Below are positions 8,673-17,224 of a stretch of 64,000 nt of DNA, one piece after another. Source of the DNA: Kitasatospora sp044457565. Its GTDB lineage: Bacteria; Actinomycetota; Actinomycetes; Streptomycetales; Streptomycetaceae. The translations under genes were made by a program, and so were the position numbers. Position 1 is the first letter of the stretch. Each line of letters opens with the position of its first letter. The notes beneath the pieces are model-generated. The model searched no databases, was not told where the DNA came from, and was given only the letters and a program-made list of their open reading frames with translations. The stretch spans positions 124,001 to 188,000 of the forward strand of contig NZ_JBITGZ010000002.1 of NCBI RefSeq assembly GCF_044457565.1, read 5' to 3'.

Positions 8673-9734
8673 ATGGGTGACCCGCGAGAGCCTCCGGAGG
8701 GTGCGCCCGAGGGCGGTTCCGGAAACGAGGACGAGTACCGATCCGTCGTCTTCGACGAGTCCTTCGTGCGCGCTGCCCGTATCCAGGAGCTCTCGGCACG
8801 TGAGCGTCTCGGCGGCGGGTTCGGACGCGCCACCCGGCCCCGGATCCGGCTCGGCCCGCTGGGCACGGTGCCGCGTCAGGCCGTCGCCCTGCTGCTGGTG
8901 ATCGTGCTGGCGTTCGCGGCCGCGGTGTACTTCGGCATCAGCTCCCCGAGCCGGGAGGGGACCCGGCCTGCCGGGAGCCAACTGACGGTCAGCCTCATGG
9001 CGCTGAGCCCGACCGCCACCGTTCAGCCGGTGGGCGACCCGGCCCATCCGTTCGCCGCGCTGCCGGTCGGTTACGGGGACGGCAGCGCGGGGCTGGGCGT
9101 CCCCGCCGCGGCGGCGACGGCGCACTTCACCAAGATCGAGGTGACCCGGGCGCTGGACACCGTGCAGCGCTACCTGGTCGCCTCCTCGCTGGCACCCCGC
9201 GCGCTGACGCAGGGCGACACCGGGGACGTACGGACCTTCGTCACACCGGGTGAGCTGGCGCAGTACGACCAGAGCATGGCCACCGCGAGTGACGACCAGC
9301 ATCATGCGGCCACCGGCTGGATCGTCCGCTTCGACCCGGCGCAGGTGGCGCTGGCCACGGCCTCCGTGAAGGTGACGGGCGACGTGCGGGTGGACGAGTC
9401 GGGCGACGGGACGCTGCGGATCAGCACCGACCACACCTTCGTCTACGCGCTGCGCGCGGCCGGCGCGCCCGAGTCGGCCCCGGTCACCCTGCAGAGCGTG
9501 CGCCGCGAGCTGCACTTCGACCTGGATCGCGGTGACATCGCCGCCGGGCAGCTGCGCCTGGTCGACTCGGTGCTGCAGAGCGGGCCCACCGCGTGCGGTG
9601 TGCCGCTGGCCAACTACCTCCAGCCGATCCTGGCGGCCCCCGGCGGTACGGCCCCGCCGGCGCCGCCGGCCATCGACCCGGGCAACCACGCCCGTCCGGC
9701 CTGGCAGCAGTGCGGGGTGCTGGCCAACGGCTGA
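8673..9734 (+). CDS. Membrane-anchored protein with VVFDExFVR motif and large extracytoplasmic domain
   Basis: A 353-residue protein of unknown function. The ATG at 8673 follows TACCCT (8661-8666) by six bases, again leaderless. The cytosolic N-terminus EDEYRSVVFDESFVRAARIQELSARER matches the previous gene. A membrane helix lies near 69-90 (AVALLLVIVLAFAAAVYFGI). The outer part (about 120-353) includes ALDTVQRYLVASSLAPRALTQGD and SVRRELHFDLDRGDI and ends with two possible disulphide cysteines. The fold is not recognised. It converges on the M48 peptidase gene. Confidence 0.75.
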   Translation: MGDPREPPEGAPEGGSGNEDEYRSVVFDESFVRAARIQELSARERLGGGFGRATRPRIRLGPLGTVPRQAVALLLVIVLAFAAAVYFGISSPSREGTRPAGSQLTVSLMALSPTATVQPVGDPAHPFAALPVGYGDGSAGLGVPAAAATAHFTKIEVTRALDTVQRYLVASSLAPRALTQGDTGDVRTFVTPGELAQYDQSMATASDDQHHAATGWIVRFDPAQVALATASVKVTGDVRVDESGDGTLRISTDHTFVYALRAAGAPESAPVTLQSVRRELHFDLDRGDIAAGQLRLVDSVLQSGPTACGVPLANYLQPILAAPGGTAPPAPPAIDPGNHARPAWQQCGVLANG

Positions 9735-9790
9735 TGCTGCTGACTCCGACCGACCGGTGGCCGCCGCCCGTACGGGAGCGGCGGCCACCG

Positions 9791-9850
9791 TGCCGGTCAG
9801 CGGTGGTCAGCGGTGGTCAGCGGTGGTCAGCGGTGGTCAGCGCCGGTCAG
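9791..9850. repeat. 10-bp perfect tandem repeat between convergent genes
   Basis: The unit CGGTGGTCAG occurs four times in succession (9801-9840), with one degenerate unit on each side. It fills the gap between the stop of the membrane protein and the M48 gene and overlaps the M48 stop codon at 9847-9849, a simple-sequence tract open to slippage. Confidence 0.9.
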
Positions 9851-10923
9851 CGGACGTCGCCGGCCTCGCCGGAGGACGAGGCGGAGCCGGCCGTCGAGGT
9901 GGCGCGGGCGCCGGTGAAGGTGTCGCGGAGCTTGCCGCCGACGGTGTTGACGCCGCCCGCGACATCGCGGATCAGGCCCATCAGCGGGTCCTTGCTCTCC
10001 TTGACCGAGGTCGAGTAGTGGTCGGCGGCGGCCTTCCACTGGTCGGTGACCGAGGTGTCCGCGTCCTGGCTGCGGCGCGGGTAGGCGCCGGCCAGGATGG
10101 AGCGGTACTCGTCGCTCTCGGCCCACTTCTTCAGCTGGGCCACCCGGACCACCGCGAAGGGGTGCGTCTGTGGCAGCACCTGAAGCAGCTTCAGTACGCC
10201 GTCACGCAGGTCACCGGCCTTCTCGTACTCCTCGGCCTGCTCCAGGAAGGCGTCGACGTTCATCTCGCCGAGCTGGTGGCCGCCGGCCAGCTTCATCAGG
10301 CCGCGCATCGAGGCCTGGACGTCCTGCCCGGCGAGCAGGCCGGCCCGGTCGCAGGAGAGTTCGGCCTTGCGGAACCACTCCTTGAGCGCGGTGATCAGCG
10401 CCGTGATGGCCAGGCCGCCGAGCGGTACCCAGGCGATCCGGACGGCGATGTTGGTGAGGATCAGCAGCATCGTGCGGTAGACGGCGTGGCCGGACATCGC
10501 GTGGCCGACCTCGTGGCCGACCACCGCCCGCAGCTCCTCCTCGTCCAGCAGCTCGACCAGGCCGCTGGTGAGCACGATGATCGGGCTGTCGATGCCGATG
10601 CACATGGCGTTGACCGCCGGGTCCTGCGTGACGTAGAGGTCCGGGACCTTCTCCAGGTCCAGCACGTACGCCGCGTCGCGCACCATGTTGTGGAGCTCGG
10701 GGAACTGGCGCTCGGAGGTCTTCACGGCGGTGGCCAGGAACATCAGCCGGATGGAGCGCTCGGAGACCAGCCCGGCGAGCTTCTTCAGCACGTCGTCGAA
10801 GCCGGTCAGCTTGCGCAGGGCGACCAGGGCGGAGCGGTCGGCCGGGTGCTCCCAGGCCCGGGTGGAGATCTCCGGGAAGCGCTGGCGGCGCCGGCTGGGG
10901 CTCTTGGTGGTCGTATCGGTCAT
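9847..10923 (-). CDS. M48 family zinc metallopeptidase
   Basis: A 358-residue protein with the zinc-protease motif HEVGHAMSGH (His137, Glu138, His141) and a likely third ligand in ELSCDRAGLL. A hydrophobic stretch follows the motif (TMLLILTNIAVRIAWVPLGGLAITALITAL), as in HtpX/Ste24-type peptidases. The N-terminal region lacks a signal peptide; the C-terminal 40 residues are Ser/Thr/Ala-rich. It probably acts in membrane-protein quality control. The start (MTDTTTKS) has GGAGGGTAC upstream. It is distinct from the HtpX copy at 48963-49883. Confidence 0.88.
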   Translation of the reverse strand: MTDTTTKSPSRRRQRFPEISTRAWEHPADRSALVALRKLTGFDDVLKKLAGLVSERSIRLMFLATAVKTSERQFPELHNMVRDAAYVLDLEKVPDLYVTQDPAVNAMCIGIDSPIIVLTSGLVELLDEEELRAVVGHEVGHAMSGHAVYRTMLLILTNIAVRIAWVPLGGLAITALITALKEWFRKAELSCDRAGLLAGQDVQASMRGLMKLAGGHQLGEMNVDAFLEQAEEYEKAGDLRDGVLKLLQVLPQTHPFAVVRVAQLKKWAESDEYRSILAGAYPRRSQDADTSVTDQWKAAADHYSTSVKESKDPLMGLIRDVAGGVNTVGGKLRDTFTGARATSTAGSASSSGEAGDVR

Positions 10924-11184
10924 GGTGTGCGTACCCTCCTGGTCGACGCCGGTCCCGGCGCTGGTGGCCGGCCCCCGCTGGTCTTCGCCTGCAACGACTT
11001 CCTGTGCAACGTTCGCGGCCTCGAACTCGTCCCCGGCGCAGCGTCATCGGCCGCTTCGCGCGCCCCGCCCGGCCCGGCCGCGGGGGCGGTGGCGGGTGCG
11101 CGCACGAGGGCGGTTTACGCTGAATGCCCTGGAGAGCCGAGACCAGCCCTGGCCGCGGTGCAGAGCAGACCGAGGAGCCCGCCG

Positions 11185-11331
11185 ATGTCCCACGAAGCCC
11201 TTGTCACCCTGGCCGGTCCGATCTCCGACGCGAACGGCCCCGGGCTGTTCCTGCGGGTGATCGTGGTCGCCTCCTTCGTCGGCGTCGGCCTGCTGGCCTG
11301 GATCCTGCTGCGGGCCGGGCGCAGCAACTGA
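11185..11331 (+). CDS. Small single-pass membrane protein (48 aa)
   Basis: A 48-residue protein, MSHEALVTLAGPISDANG..., with one membrane helix (FLRVIVVASFVGVGLLAWILL) and a basic RAGRSN end. GAGGAG lies 7 bases upstream of the ATG, so translation is credible. Function unknown. A second tiny membrane protein lies 140 bases downstream, so the two may act together. Confidence 0.65.
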   Translation: MSHEALVTLAGPISDANGPGLFLRVIVVASFVGVGLLAWILLRAGRSN

Positions 11332-11473
11332 GCATGCCGCCGCCGGCTCACGCCGGATCAGACGCAGTGGGCCGCCGCGCGGTTGCACCGGGCCCACCCG
11401 TACGATGACCCGGTGGGCCCTCACCGGCCCGCACCCCTGGTCCGTCACCCGAGCCGAGAAGGTCCTGCCGACC

Positions 11474-11629
11474 ATGAGCACTGCTGCCGCACTCCCCGTC
11501 CTGAACCTCATCGCCGAGGGCGAGGGTGGCAACCACGACAGCCTGAACCCGTACCTCACCGGTGGTGGCGGCCTGTTCATCCTGCTGCTGCTGCTCTTCG
11601 TGACGACCCGGTTCAACCGCGACCGCTGA
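11474..11629 (+). CDS. Small single-pass membrane protein (51 aa)
   Basis: A 51-residue protein. MSTAAALPVLNLIAEGEGGNHDS precedes a helix (GGLFILLLLLFVTTRF) ending in NRDR. The family occurs upstream of nadD in other streptomycetes, as I recall it. A weak GAGAAGG lies 11 bases upstream of the ATG at 11474; an in-frame ATG at 11405 would add an unlikely extension. Function unknown. Confidence 0.65.
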   Translation: MSTAAALPVLNLIAEGEGGNHDSLNPYLTGGGGLFILLLLLFVTTRFNRDR

Positions 11630-11755
11630 GCCGGGCACCGCTGCGGCGGTGAGGCAGGCCCCGGGAGCGCCCGGCCGAGCGGCGGACGCTCCCTTCGGTA
11701 TGCGCGCGGGCCGGTGGGGTAGCACCGGAACGGGCGTCGCGTAAGGTGTGGCGGC

Positions 11756-12382
11756 ATGGGACAGCAGGCCGAGACCCCCGGCGGACCGGTGAAGAAGCGC
11801 CTCGGCGTGATGGGTGGCACCTTCGACCCGATCCATCACGGGCACCTGGTCGCCGCCAGCGAGGTGGCGAGCGCATTCCACCTCGATGAGGTGATCTTCG
11901 TACCGACCGGGCAGCCATGGCAGAAGAGCGACCGCCGGGTGACCGCGGCCGAGGACCGCTACCTCATGACGGTCATCGCGACCGCCGAGAACCCGCAGTT
12001 CTCGGTCAGCCGGATCGACATCGACCGCCTGGGCCCGACGTACACCGTGGACACGCTGCGCGACCTGCGCGCGCTGCACCCGGACGCCGACCTGTTCTTC
12101 ATCACCGGCGCCGACGCGCTCGCCCAGATCCTCTCCTGGCGGGACTCCGAGGAACTCTTCTCGCTCGCCCACTTCATCGGTTGCACCCGCCCGGGGCACA
12201 CTCTGTCGGACGCCGGGCTTCCGGTGGGCGGGGTCTCCCTGGTGGAGGTGCCCGCGCTGGCCATCTCCTCCACGGACTGCCGGGACCGGGTCGCCAACGG
12301 CGAACCGGTCTGGTACCTCGTCCCGGACGGCGTGGTCCGCTACATCCACAAGCGGGCGCTCTACGCGCCGGCCCAGCCTTGA
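11756..12382 (+). CDS. nadD: Nicotinate-nucleotide adenylyltransferase
   Basis: A 208-residue enzyme joining ATP and nicotinate mononucleotide to form deamido-NAD. It has the nucleotidyltransferase signature GGTFDPIHHGHLVAA near residue 21 and the C-terminal ISSTDCRDRVANGEP motif (the family's ISSTxIR; here ISSTDC). The ATG follows TAAGGT by 8 bases without a ribosome site. It is followed 16 bases later by the envelope protein gene and then rsfS, the usual nadD-lytR-rsfS order of actinobacteria. Confidence 0.95.
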   Translation: MGQQAETPGGPVKKRLGVMGGTFDPIHHGHLVAASEVASAFHLDEVIFVPTGQPWQKSDRRVTAAEDRYLMTVIATAENPQFSVSRIDIDRLGPTYTVDTLRDLRALHPDADLFFITGADALAQILSWRDSEELFSLAHFIGCTRPGHTLSDAGLPVGGVSLVEVPALAISSTDCRDRVANGEPVWYLVPDGVVRYIHKRALYAPAQP

Positions 12383-12398
12383 TCCCGGGAGGGGCGGC

Positions 12399-14345
12399 GT
12401 GAGCGGAACGGCAGGGCGCAGGGGCCAGGAGGACGACGGCTGGCCGGCCGGGCAGTCCCAGCAGCCCGGGTACGCGCAGCAGTCGCAGCAGTACCCGGGG
12501 TACCAGCAGCAGCCCGGCTACGACCAGGGCGGCTACCAGCAGTACGACCAGTACGACCAGTACGGGCAGCCCCAGGAGGGGTACGCCGGCCAGGGTCGGT
12601 ACGACGGCTACCCGCAGCAGCCCGGCCACGTCCAGGGGAGCCACGTCCAGGGCGCCTACGGGCAGGGCGGGTACGAGCAGCCAGGCTACGAGCAGTCGGG
12701 GCACGGCGGCCAGCAGTCGTACGACCAGTACGACCAGTACGGGCAGCCGCAGGCCTACGCGCAGCAGCAGGCGCCCACCGCGGACCGCTACCGGCAGCCG
12801 GGCTACGACGGGTACCAGCAGCAGTACCAGCAGCACCAGCAGTACCCCGAGACCGGCTACGGCCAGGGCGAGCAGTACGCGCAGCCCGGGCAGTACACCG
12901 CCGTTCCGCAGCCCCCCGCCGCCGCCCCGGTGGCGCCGCCGCCGGTGCCCGCGCCCCCGCGCCCGAGGCCCGCCCGGCCCGAGCCCGCGCCGCCCGCAAA
13001 GCCGGCGGCGCCCTCCGAGCAGGTCGGCGGCACCCGCGCGAACAGGGCGGCGCAGGCCCAGGCCGCCAAGGGCGCGAAGCCCGGCGACGACGACTACAAC
13101 ACCGGCGAGTTCACCTTCGTCGACGAGGAGGCGGAGGAGAGCGAGGACGTCATCGACTGGCTCAAGTTCGCCGAGTCGAGGACCGAGCGCCGCGACGAGC
13201 GCCGCCGCAAGCTGCGCACCCGGCTGATCGGCACCGCGGTCGCGCTGGCGGTGCTGGCCGGCGGCGGGGTGGGCTACCTCTGGCTGACCGACCGGCTCGG
13301 CGGGAAGCAGACGGCGGCCGCGGCCGCCGGAGCGCGCCAGGTCAACGTGGTGCACCTGCGGGACCTCCAGGGCAAGGTCTCCACCGCCCTGATCGTCAAC
13401 GACGCGGCCGGCCACAAGGGCTCGGTGCTGCTGCTCCCGGACGGCCTGCGGCTGCCGGGCACGGGCGACTCCGGCACCACCACGGTGGGCCAGGCGCTGG
13501 ACGCGCTCGGCCCCTCCGGGACCCGGGAGGGCCTCGGAGCGGTGCTCGGTGCCCAGGTGGCCGGTACCTGGCGGCTGGACACCCCGTACCTCCAGCTGCT
13601 GGTCTCCCAGCTCGGCGGGATCCGGGTGGACACCGACGCCGAGGTCCGTGACGGTGGCAAGGCGGACGGCAAGGTGCTGGCCGCGGCCGGCAAGAACGTC
13701 CTGCTGAACGGCCAGGCCGCCGTCGCGTACGCCACCCTGCAGGCCGCCGGCGAGGGCCGCGACGCTCAGCTGAAGCGGTTCGGGCAGGTACTGGACGCGG
13801 TCGTACGGACGATGCCGGTCGAGCTGAAGGACGCCAAGGACGACGTGCACCGGATGGGTGCGGTGCTCGACCCCTCGCTGCCGGAGGAGGCCCTGGCCGG
13901 TGTCCTGGTGCAGCTCGCCCAGCAGGCCAAGGACGGGCACTTCGGCACCGGCGCGCTGCCGGTCAAGCCGGACGGCACGCTGGACGACGCCACGGCGGGC
14001 AAGCAGGTCAAGGACGTGCTCGGCGGCACCGTGCAGAACGCCGAGGCGGGCAACGCCCCGGCCCGGGTCTCCATCCAGGACGCCACCGGCAACGACCAGG
14101 CGGCGGCCGCGGCCCAGGTGCAGGTGGTCAACGCGGGCCTGACCTTCGTGCCCGGCGGCGCCAAGGCCGGCCCGCAGGGGGCGAGTGAGATCCGGTACAC
14201 CAGCGACGCCCGGCAGGCCGCCGCGAAGTCGCTGGCGACCAGCCTCAACCTGCCCGAGTCGGCGGTGAAGAAGGTCGGCGACGGCCAGAGCGTAGATCTG
14301 CTGGTCGTCCTCGGCAAGGACTACCAGCCGCCGAAGGCCCAGTAG
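12399..14345 (+). CDS. LCP-like envelope protein with LytR C-terminal domain and Q/Y/G-rich N-terminus
   Basis: A 648-residue type II membrane protein. Residues 20-165 are Gln/Tyr/Gly-rich with repeats such as YDQYDQYGQPQ (twice); a Pro/Ala linker follows, then an acidic cytosolic stretch DDDYNTGEFTFVDEEAEESEDVIDWLKFAE. The membrane helix is near 276-297. The outer region first resembles a degenerate LytR-CpsA-Psr domain (DGLRLPG, LNGQAAVAYATLQ, GRDAQLKRFGQVLDAVV), then a LytR_C domain (VQVVNAGLTFVPGG to the end). LCP proteins attach polymers to peptidoglycan; whether this divergent copy is active is unclear. GGGAGG precedes the GTG start. Confidence 0.85.
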   Translation: MSGTAGRRGQEDDGWPAGQSQQPGYAQQSQQYPGYQQQPGYDQGGYQQYDQYDQYGQPQEGYAGQGRYDGYPQQPGHVQGSHVQGAYGQGGYEQPGYEQSGHGGQQSYDQYDQYGQPQAYAQQQAPTADRYRQPGYDGYQQQYQQHQQYPETGYGQGEQYAQPGQYTAVPQPPAAAPVAPPPVPAPPRPRPARPEPAPPAKPAAPSEQVGGTRANRAAQAQAAKGAKPGDDDYNTGEFTFVDEEAEESEDVIDWLKFAESRTERRDERRRKLRTRLIGTAVALAVLAGGGVGYLWLTDRLGGKQTAAAAAGARQVNVVHLRDLQGKVSTALIVNDAAGHKGSVLLLPDGLRLPGTGDSGTTTVGQALDALGPSGTREGLGAVLGAQVAGTWRLDTPYLQLLVSQLGGIRVDTDAEVRDGGKADGKVLAAAGKNVLLNGQAAVAYATLQAAGEGRDAQLKRFGQVLDAVVRTMPVELKDAKDDVHRMGAVLDPSLPEEALAGVLVQLAQQAKDGHFGTGALPVKPDGTLDDATAGKQVKDVLGGTVQNAEAGNAPARVSIQDATGNDQAAAAAQVQVVNAGLTFVPGGAKAGPQGASEIRYTSDARQAAAKSLATSLNLPESAVKKVGDGQSVDLLVVLGKDYQPPKAQ

Positions 14346-14543
14346 GCCCACCAGGCCCCGGCGGCCGCAGGGGGGCGGCCCTAACGTCGGCCCTGCCGTC
14401 GCCCCTGCGTCTGTCCGGTCGGCCCGGCCGCGGTGGTCCCGAACAATAGGTCCGGGGCCGCCGCGGCGGCGTGAGATCCTGGAAGGCACGTCCCACCGGC
14501 CTGCGCCCGTGGGGCTCCCCAGCAGTCGAGCCGGAAGTACACC

Positions 14544-15002
14544 GTGACCGTCACCGACCTCAGCCAGCAGCTCATCACCGTCGCCGCCCAGGCGGCGGCC
14601 GACAAGCTGGCCCACAACATCATCGCGTTCGACGTCAGCGAGGTGCTGTCGATCACCGACGCCTTCCTGATCGCCTCCGCGAACAACGACCGCCAGGTCA
14701 AGTCGATCGCCGAGGAGATCGAGGAGCAGCTGCGCGAGAAGCTGGACATGAAGCCCGTGCGCCGCGAGGGCGAGCGCGAGGGCCGCTGGATCCTGCTCGA
14801 CTACCTGGACATCGTCGTGCACGTCCAGCACTCCGAGGAGCGCTCCTTCTACTCACTCGACCGGCTCTGGAAGGACTGCCCCGAGCTGCCGCTGCCCGAG
14901 GACGCGCTGGCGACCCGCAACCGCCCCGAGGGCGCGGACACCGACGCGGCCGGCAACGTCACCGCGCCGGCCGACAACTTCGGCGCCGAGGACTACAGCT
15001 GA
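14544..15002 (+). CDS. rsfS: Ribosome silencing factor RsfS
   Basis: A 152-residue protein of the Iojap/RsfS family, which binds L14 on the 50S subunit and blocks subunit joining in starvation. Family features are VSEVLSITDAFLIASANNDRQVKSIA, REGEREGRWILLDYLDIVVHV and RSFYSLDRLWKD. A 35-residue acidic tail extends the usual 115-120 residue core. The start is GTG at 14544. Its TGA overlaps the CTG start of the next gene, implying translational coupling. Confidence 0.95.
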   Translation: MTVTDLSQQLITVAAQAAADKLAHNIIAFDVSEVLSITDAFLIASANNDRQVKSIAEEIEEQLREKLDMKPVRREGEREGRWILLDYLDIVVHVQHSEERSFYSLDRLWKDCPELPLPEDALATRNRPEGADTDAAGNVTAPADNFGAEDYS

Positions 15003-15646
15003 GCCGGGACGCGCGGGGTCCGCGCATCGTCTTCTGGCGGCACGGCCAGACGTCCTGGAACCTCGAGTCGCGGTTCCAGGGCAGCACCGACATCGAGCTG
15101 ACCGGCCAGGGTGTCCTGCAGGCCCAGCGGGCTGCCCGTCTGCTGTCCGGCCTGCACCCGGACCTGCTGATCTCCTCGGACCTCCAGCGCGCCCGGCGTA
15201 CCGCCGAGGAGCTGGCCAAGATCGCCGGGCTGGACGTGCAGCACCACGAGGGCCTGCGTGAGACGTACGCGGGGGAGTGGCAGGGCCTGACCAACGCCGA
15301 GATCCGCGAGCGCTTCCCCGAGGAGTACGAGGCCTGGGCGCAGGGCGAGCCGGTCCGGCGCGGGGGCGGCGAGCTGGCCGTCGAGGTGGCGGACCGGGCC
15401 GTACCGGTCGTCCTGGAGGCGGTCGAGAAGCTGCCCGAGAACGGCACGCTGGTGGTGGTCAGCCACGGCGGCACCATCCGCACCATGCTCGGCTGGCTGC
15501 TGGGCCTGGAGCCGCCGCTCTGGGAGTGCTTCGGCGGCCTGTCGAACTGCTGCTGGTCCGTCCTGGGCCGGGGCGCGCGCGGCTGGCGGCTGCTGGAGCA
15601 CAACGCGGGCACCCTGCCGCAGCCGGTGATCGGCGACGACACCTGA
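14999..15646 (+). CDS. Histidine phosphatase family protein (probable CTG start)
   Basis: A 215-residue phosphoglycerate-mutase-like phosphatase. The catalytic RHGQTSWN lies at residues 14-21, SSDLQRARRTAEEL is the second motif, and VVSHGGTIRTML holds the second histidine. No ATG, GTG or TTG lies in frame near the RHG motif. The only suitable start is CTG at 14999, with GAGGA six bases upstream and a CTGA overlap with the rsfS stop. Comparable genes in streptomycetes also follow rsfS directly. The substrate is unknown; 3-phosphoglycerate- or phosphosugar-type phosphatase activity is possible. Confidence 0.85.
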   Translation: MSRDARGPRIVFWRHGQTSWNLESRFQGSTDIELTGQGVLQAQRAARLLSGLHPDLLISSDLQRARRTAEELAKIAGLDVQHHEGLRETYAGEWQGLTNAEIRERFPEEYEAWAQGEPVRRGGGELAVEVADRAVPVVLEAVEKLPENGTLVVVSHGGTIRTMLGWLLGLEPPLWECFGGLSNCCWSVLGRGARGWRLLEHNAGTLPQPVIGDDT

Positions 15647-15765
15647 CGGTCGCGTGGGGCCGCTGAGTGCGGGATTTCGCAGTTCCGGGCCTGACCAGCT
15701 AGAGTCTTCCTCGTTCGCAAGGAGAGAACGCCGCCCGGCAGGGAGGCGGGGAATCCTACGAGTGC

Positions 15766-15838
<73 letters not shown>

Positions 15839-15875
15839 CTCCGCACCAGCGGTCCGCGAGGGCCGTACGTGTCGC

Positions 15876-15948
<73 letters not shown>

Positions 15949-16260
15949 CAACGACGGAGAAGGGCGCCCCCCCCCGGGGGGGGGGCGGGCGCGGGGGGGG
16001 GGGCCCGGGGGGGGGGCGGGCGCGGGGCCCCCGTCAGGCGCCCGGGGNNNNNNNNNNTGGTTTGGTTTTGTTTTTTGTTTGTGCTGGGGTTTTTGTTTTT
16101 GTTTGGTTGCTGGTTTTCCCCCCGGCGCTCCCCCCCCCCGGGGGCCCCCGCCCCCCCCCCGGGGGGGCCCCCCCTTCCGCGTGTCCGGGGCCCGGTGTCA
16201 TGGCCGGGCGCGGGGCCCCGTTCAGGCGCCGTGGGAGCACCGGTAGGCGCCGGCGGGGGG
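15949..16260. other. Assembly gap (Ns 16048-16057) with unreliable homopolymer flanks
   Basis: Ten Ns at 16048-16057 mark a scaffold join. Left of it are long G and C runs; right of it is a T/G-only stretch (16058-16115), foreign to this genome's composition, and then more C and G runs to about 16180. Nothing here should be read as biology until resequenced. Confidence 0.9.
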
Positions 16261-17122
16261 GTACCGACATCCGCTCGATCCGCTCGCGGTCCTGCGACCC
16301 CTCCGGCGTGTACACCACCATGTAGTGCTCGGGCGCCGCGGGGATGGTCAGGTAGGCGGCCTTCATCCGCAGCTCGCCCACCACGGGGTGCCGGAACACC
16401 TTCAGCGCGGTCCGTGCCGGCGCCACCTCCTGCCGGGCCCACAGCTCGCGGAAGCGCTCGCTGACGGCCGTCAGCTGCTCGATGTAGTACTCCCAGGCCG
16501 GCTCGCCGACATGCTTGCCGTACGCGGCCCGCAGCACCCCGACCATCCTGGGCAGCTCCTCGTCCAGGTTCAGGAAGGGATTGCAGCAGGGTGGTGCGCT
16601 GACGGTGCACCACAGGCTGTTGAACCCGCCGGTCGGGGCGAGCGGCCGGCCGGCGCCGAACAGCGCGTCGTACGGGGCGTTGTGCAGCAGCACGTCGTAG
16701 CGGCTGTTGCAGACCGCGGCCGGCAGCGGCGCGAGGGCGTCCAGGATCACCTGCGTCGACGGATCGAGGGTGGGGTGCGCGGGCTGCGCGGCGGCGTCGA
16801 CCGTCACCCCGGCGAGCCGGAACAGGTGATCCCGCTCGGTGCGGTCCAGCCGCAGCGACCTGGCCACCGCCGTCAGTACCTGCGCGCTGGCGTTGATCGG
16901 CCGGCCCTGCTCCAGCCACGTGTACCAGGTCACCCCGACCCCGGCGAGCTGCGCGACCTCCTCGCGGCGCAGCCCCGGGGTGCGCCGGCGCAGCCCGGGC
17001 GGCAGTCCGACCTCCTCCGGGGTGACCCTGGCCCGGCAGGCCTTGAGGAAGCCGGCCAGCTCGGTCCGGCGACGGTCCTGAGGCCGGGGCGTCGGGGCGG
17101 GGCTCTCGTCGAGGGTGGTCAT
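16058..17122 (-). CDS. Helix-turn-helix regulator with MmyB-like ligand-binding domain (3' end corrupted)
   Basis: The start is ATG at 17122. Residues 10-85 form an XRE-type DNA-binding domain (GLRREEVAQLAGVGVTWYTWLEQG), and about 110-280 an MmyB-like domain (NSRYDVLLHNAPYDALFGA, NPFLNLDEELPRMVG, GELRMKAAYLTIPA, HYMVVYTPEG). The credible protein ends near SVPP (about 16265). Beyond that the frame runs through G/C homopolymers into the gap, so the true C-terminus is unknown and a frameshift is likely. It is divergent from the MFS exporter, with a palindrome over its own start, which suggests an exporter repressor that controls itself. Confidence 0.8.
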
Positions 17123-17140
17123 ACGGCACATCGTGCCGTA
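17122..17140. promoter_or_regulatory. Palindromic operator at the start of the MmyB-type regulator
   Basis: TACGGCAC (17122-17129), spacer ATC, GTGCCGTA (17133-17140): a perfect 8-bp inverted repeat touching the regulator's start codon in the divergent region. Its position fits autoregulation; it lies about 85 bases from the MFS start. Confidence 0.5.
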
Positions 17141-17224
17141 CCCGGGACGGTGCTGACAGGTGCTGTCGGTACCAGGATCAGCAGGCTCTAACCACCGGTA
17201 CCGGCGCCGCCGGAGACTGGACCC

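Noticed and set aside
9791..9850. A CRISPR array.
   Set aside because: The units are adjacent 10-mers without spacers and no cas gene is present; the same applies to the 15-, 18- and 25-bp repeats.
16058..16115. An AT-rich regulatory or foreign element with T/G runs.
   Set aside because: It abuts an N gap and homopolymers; a contig-end artefact is more likely.
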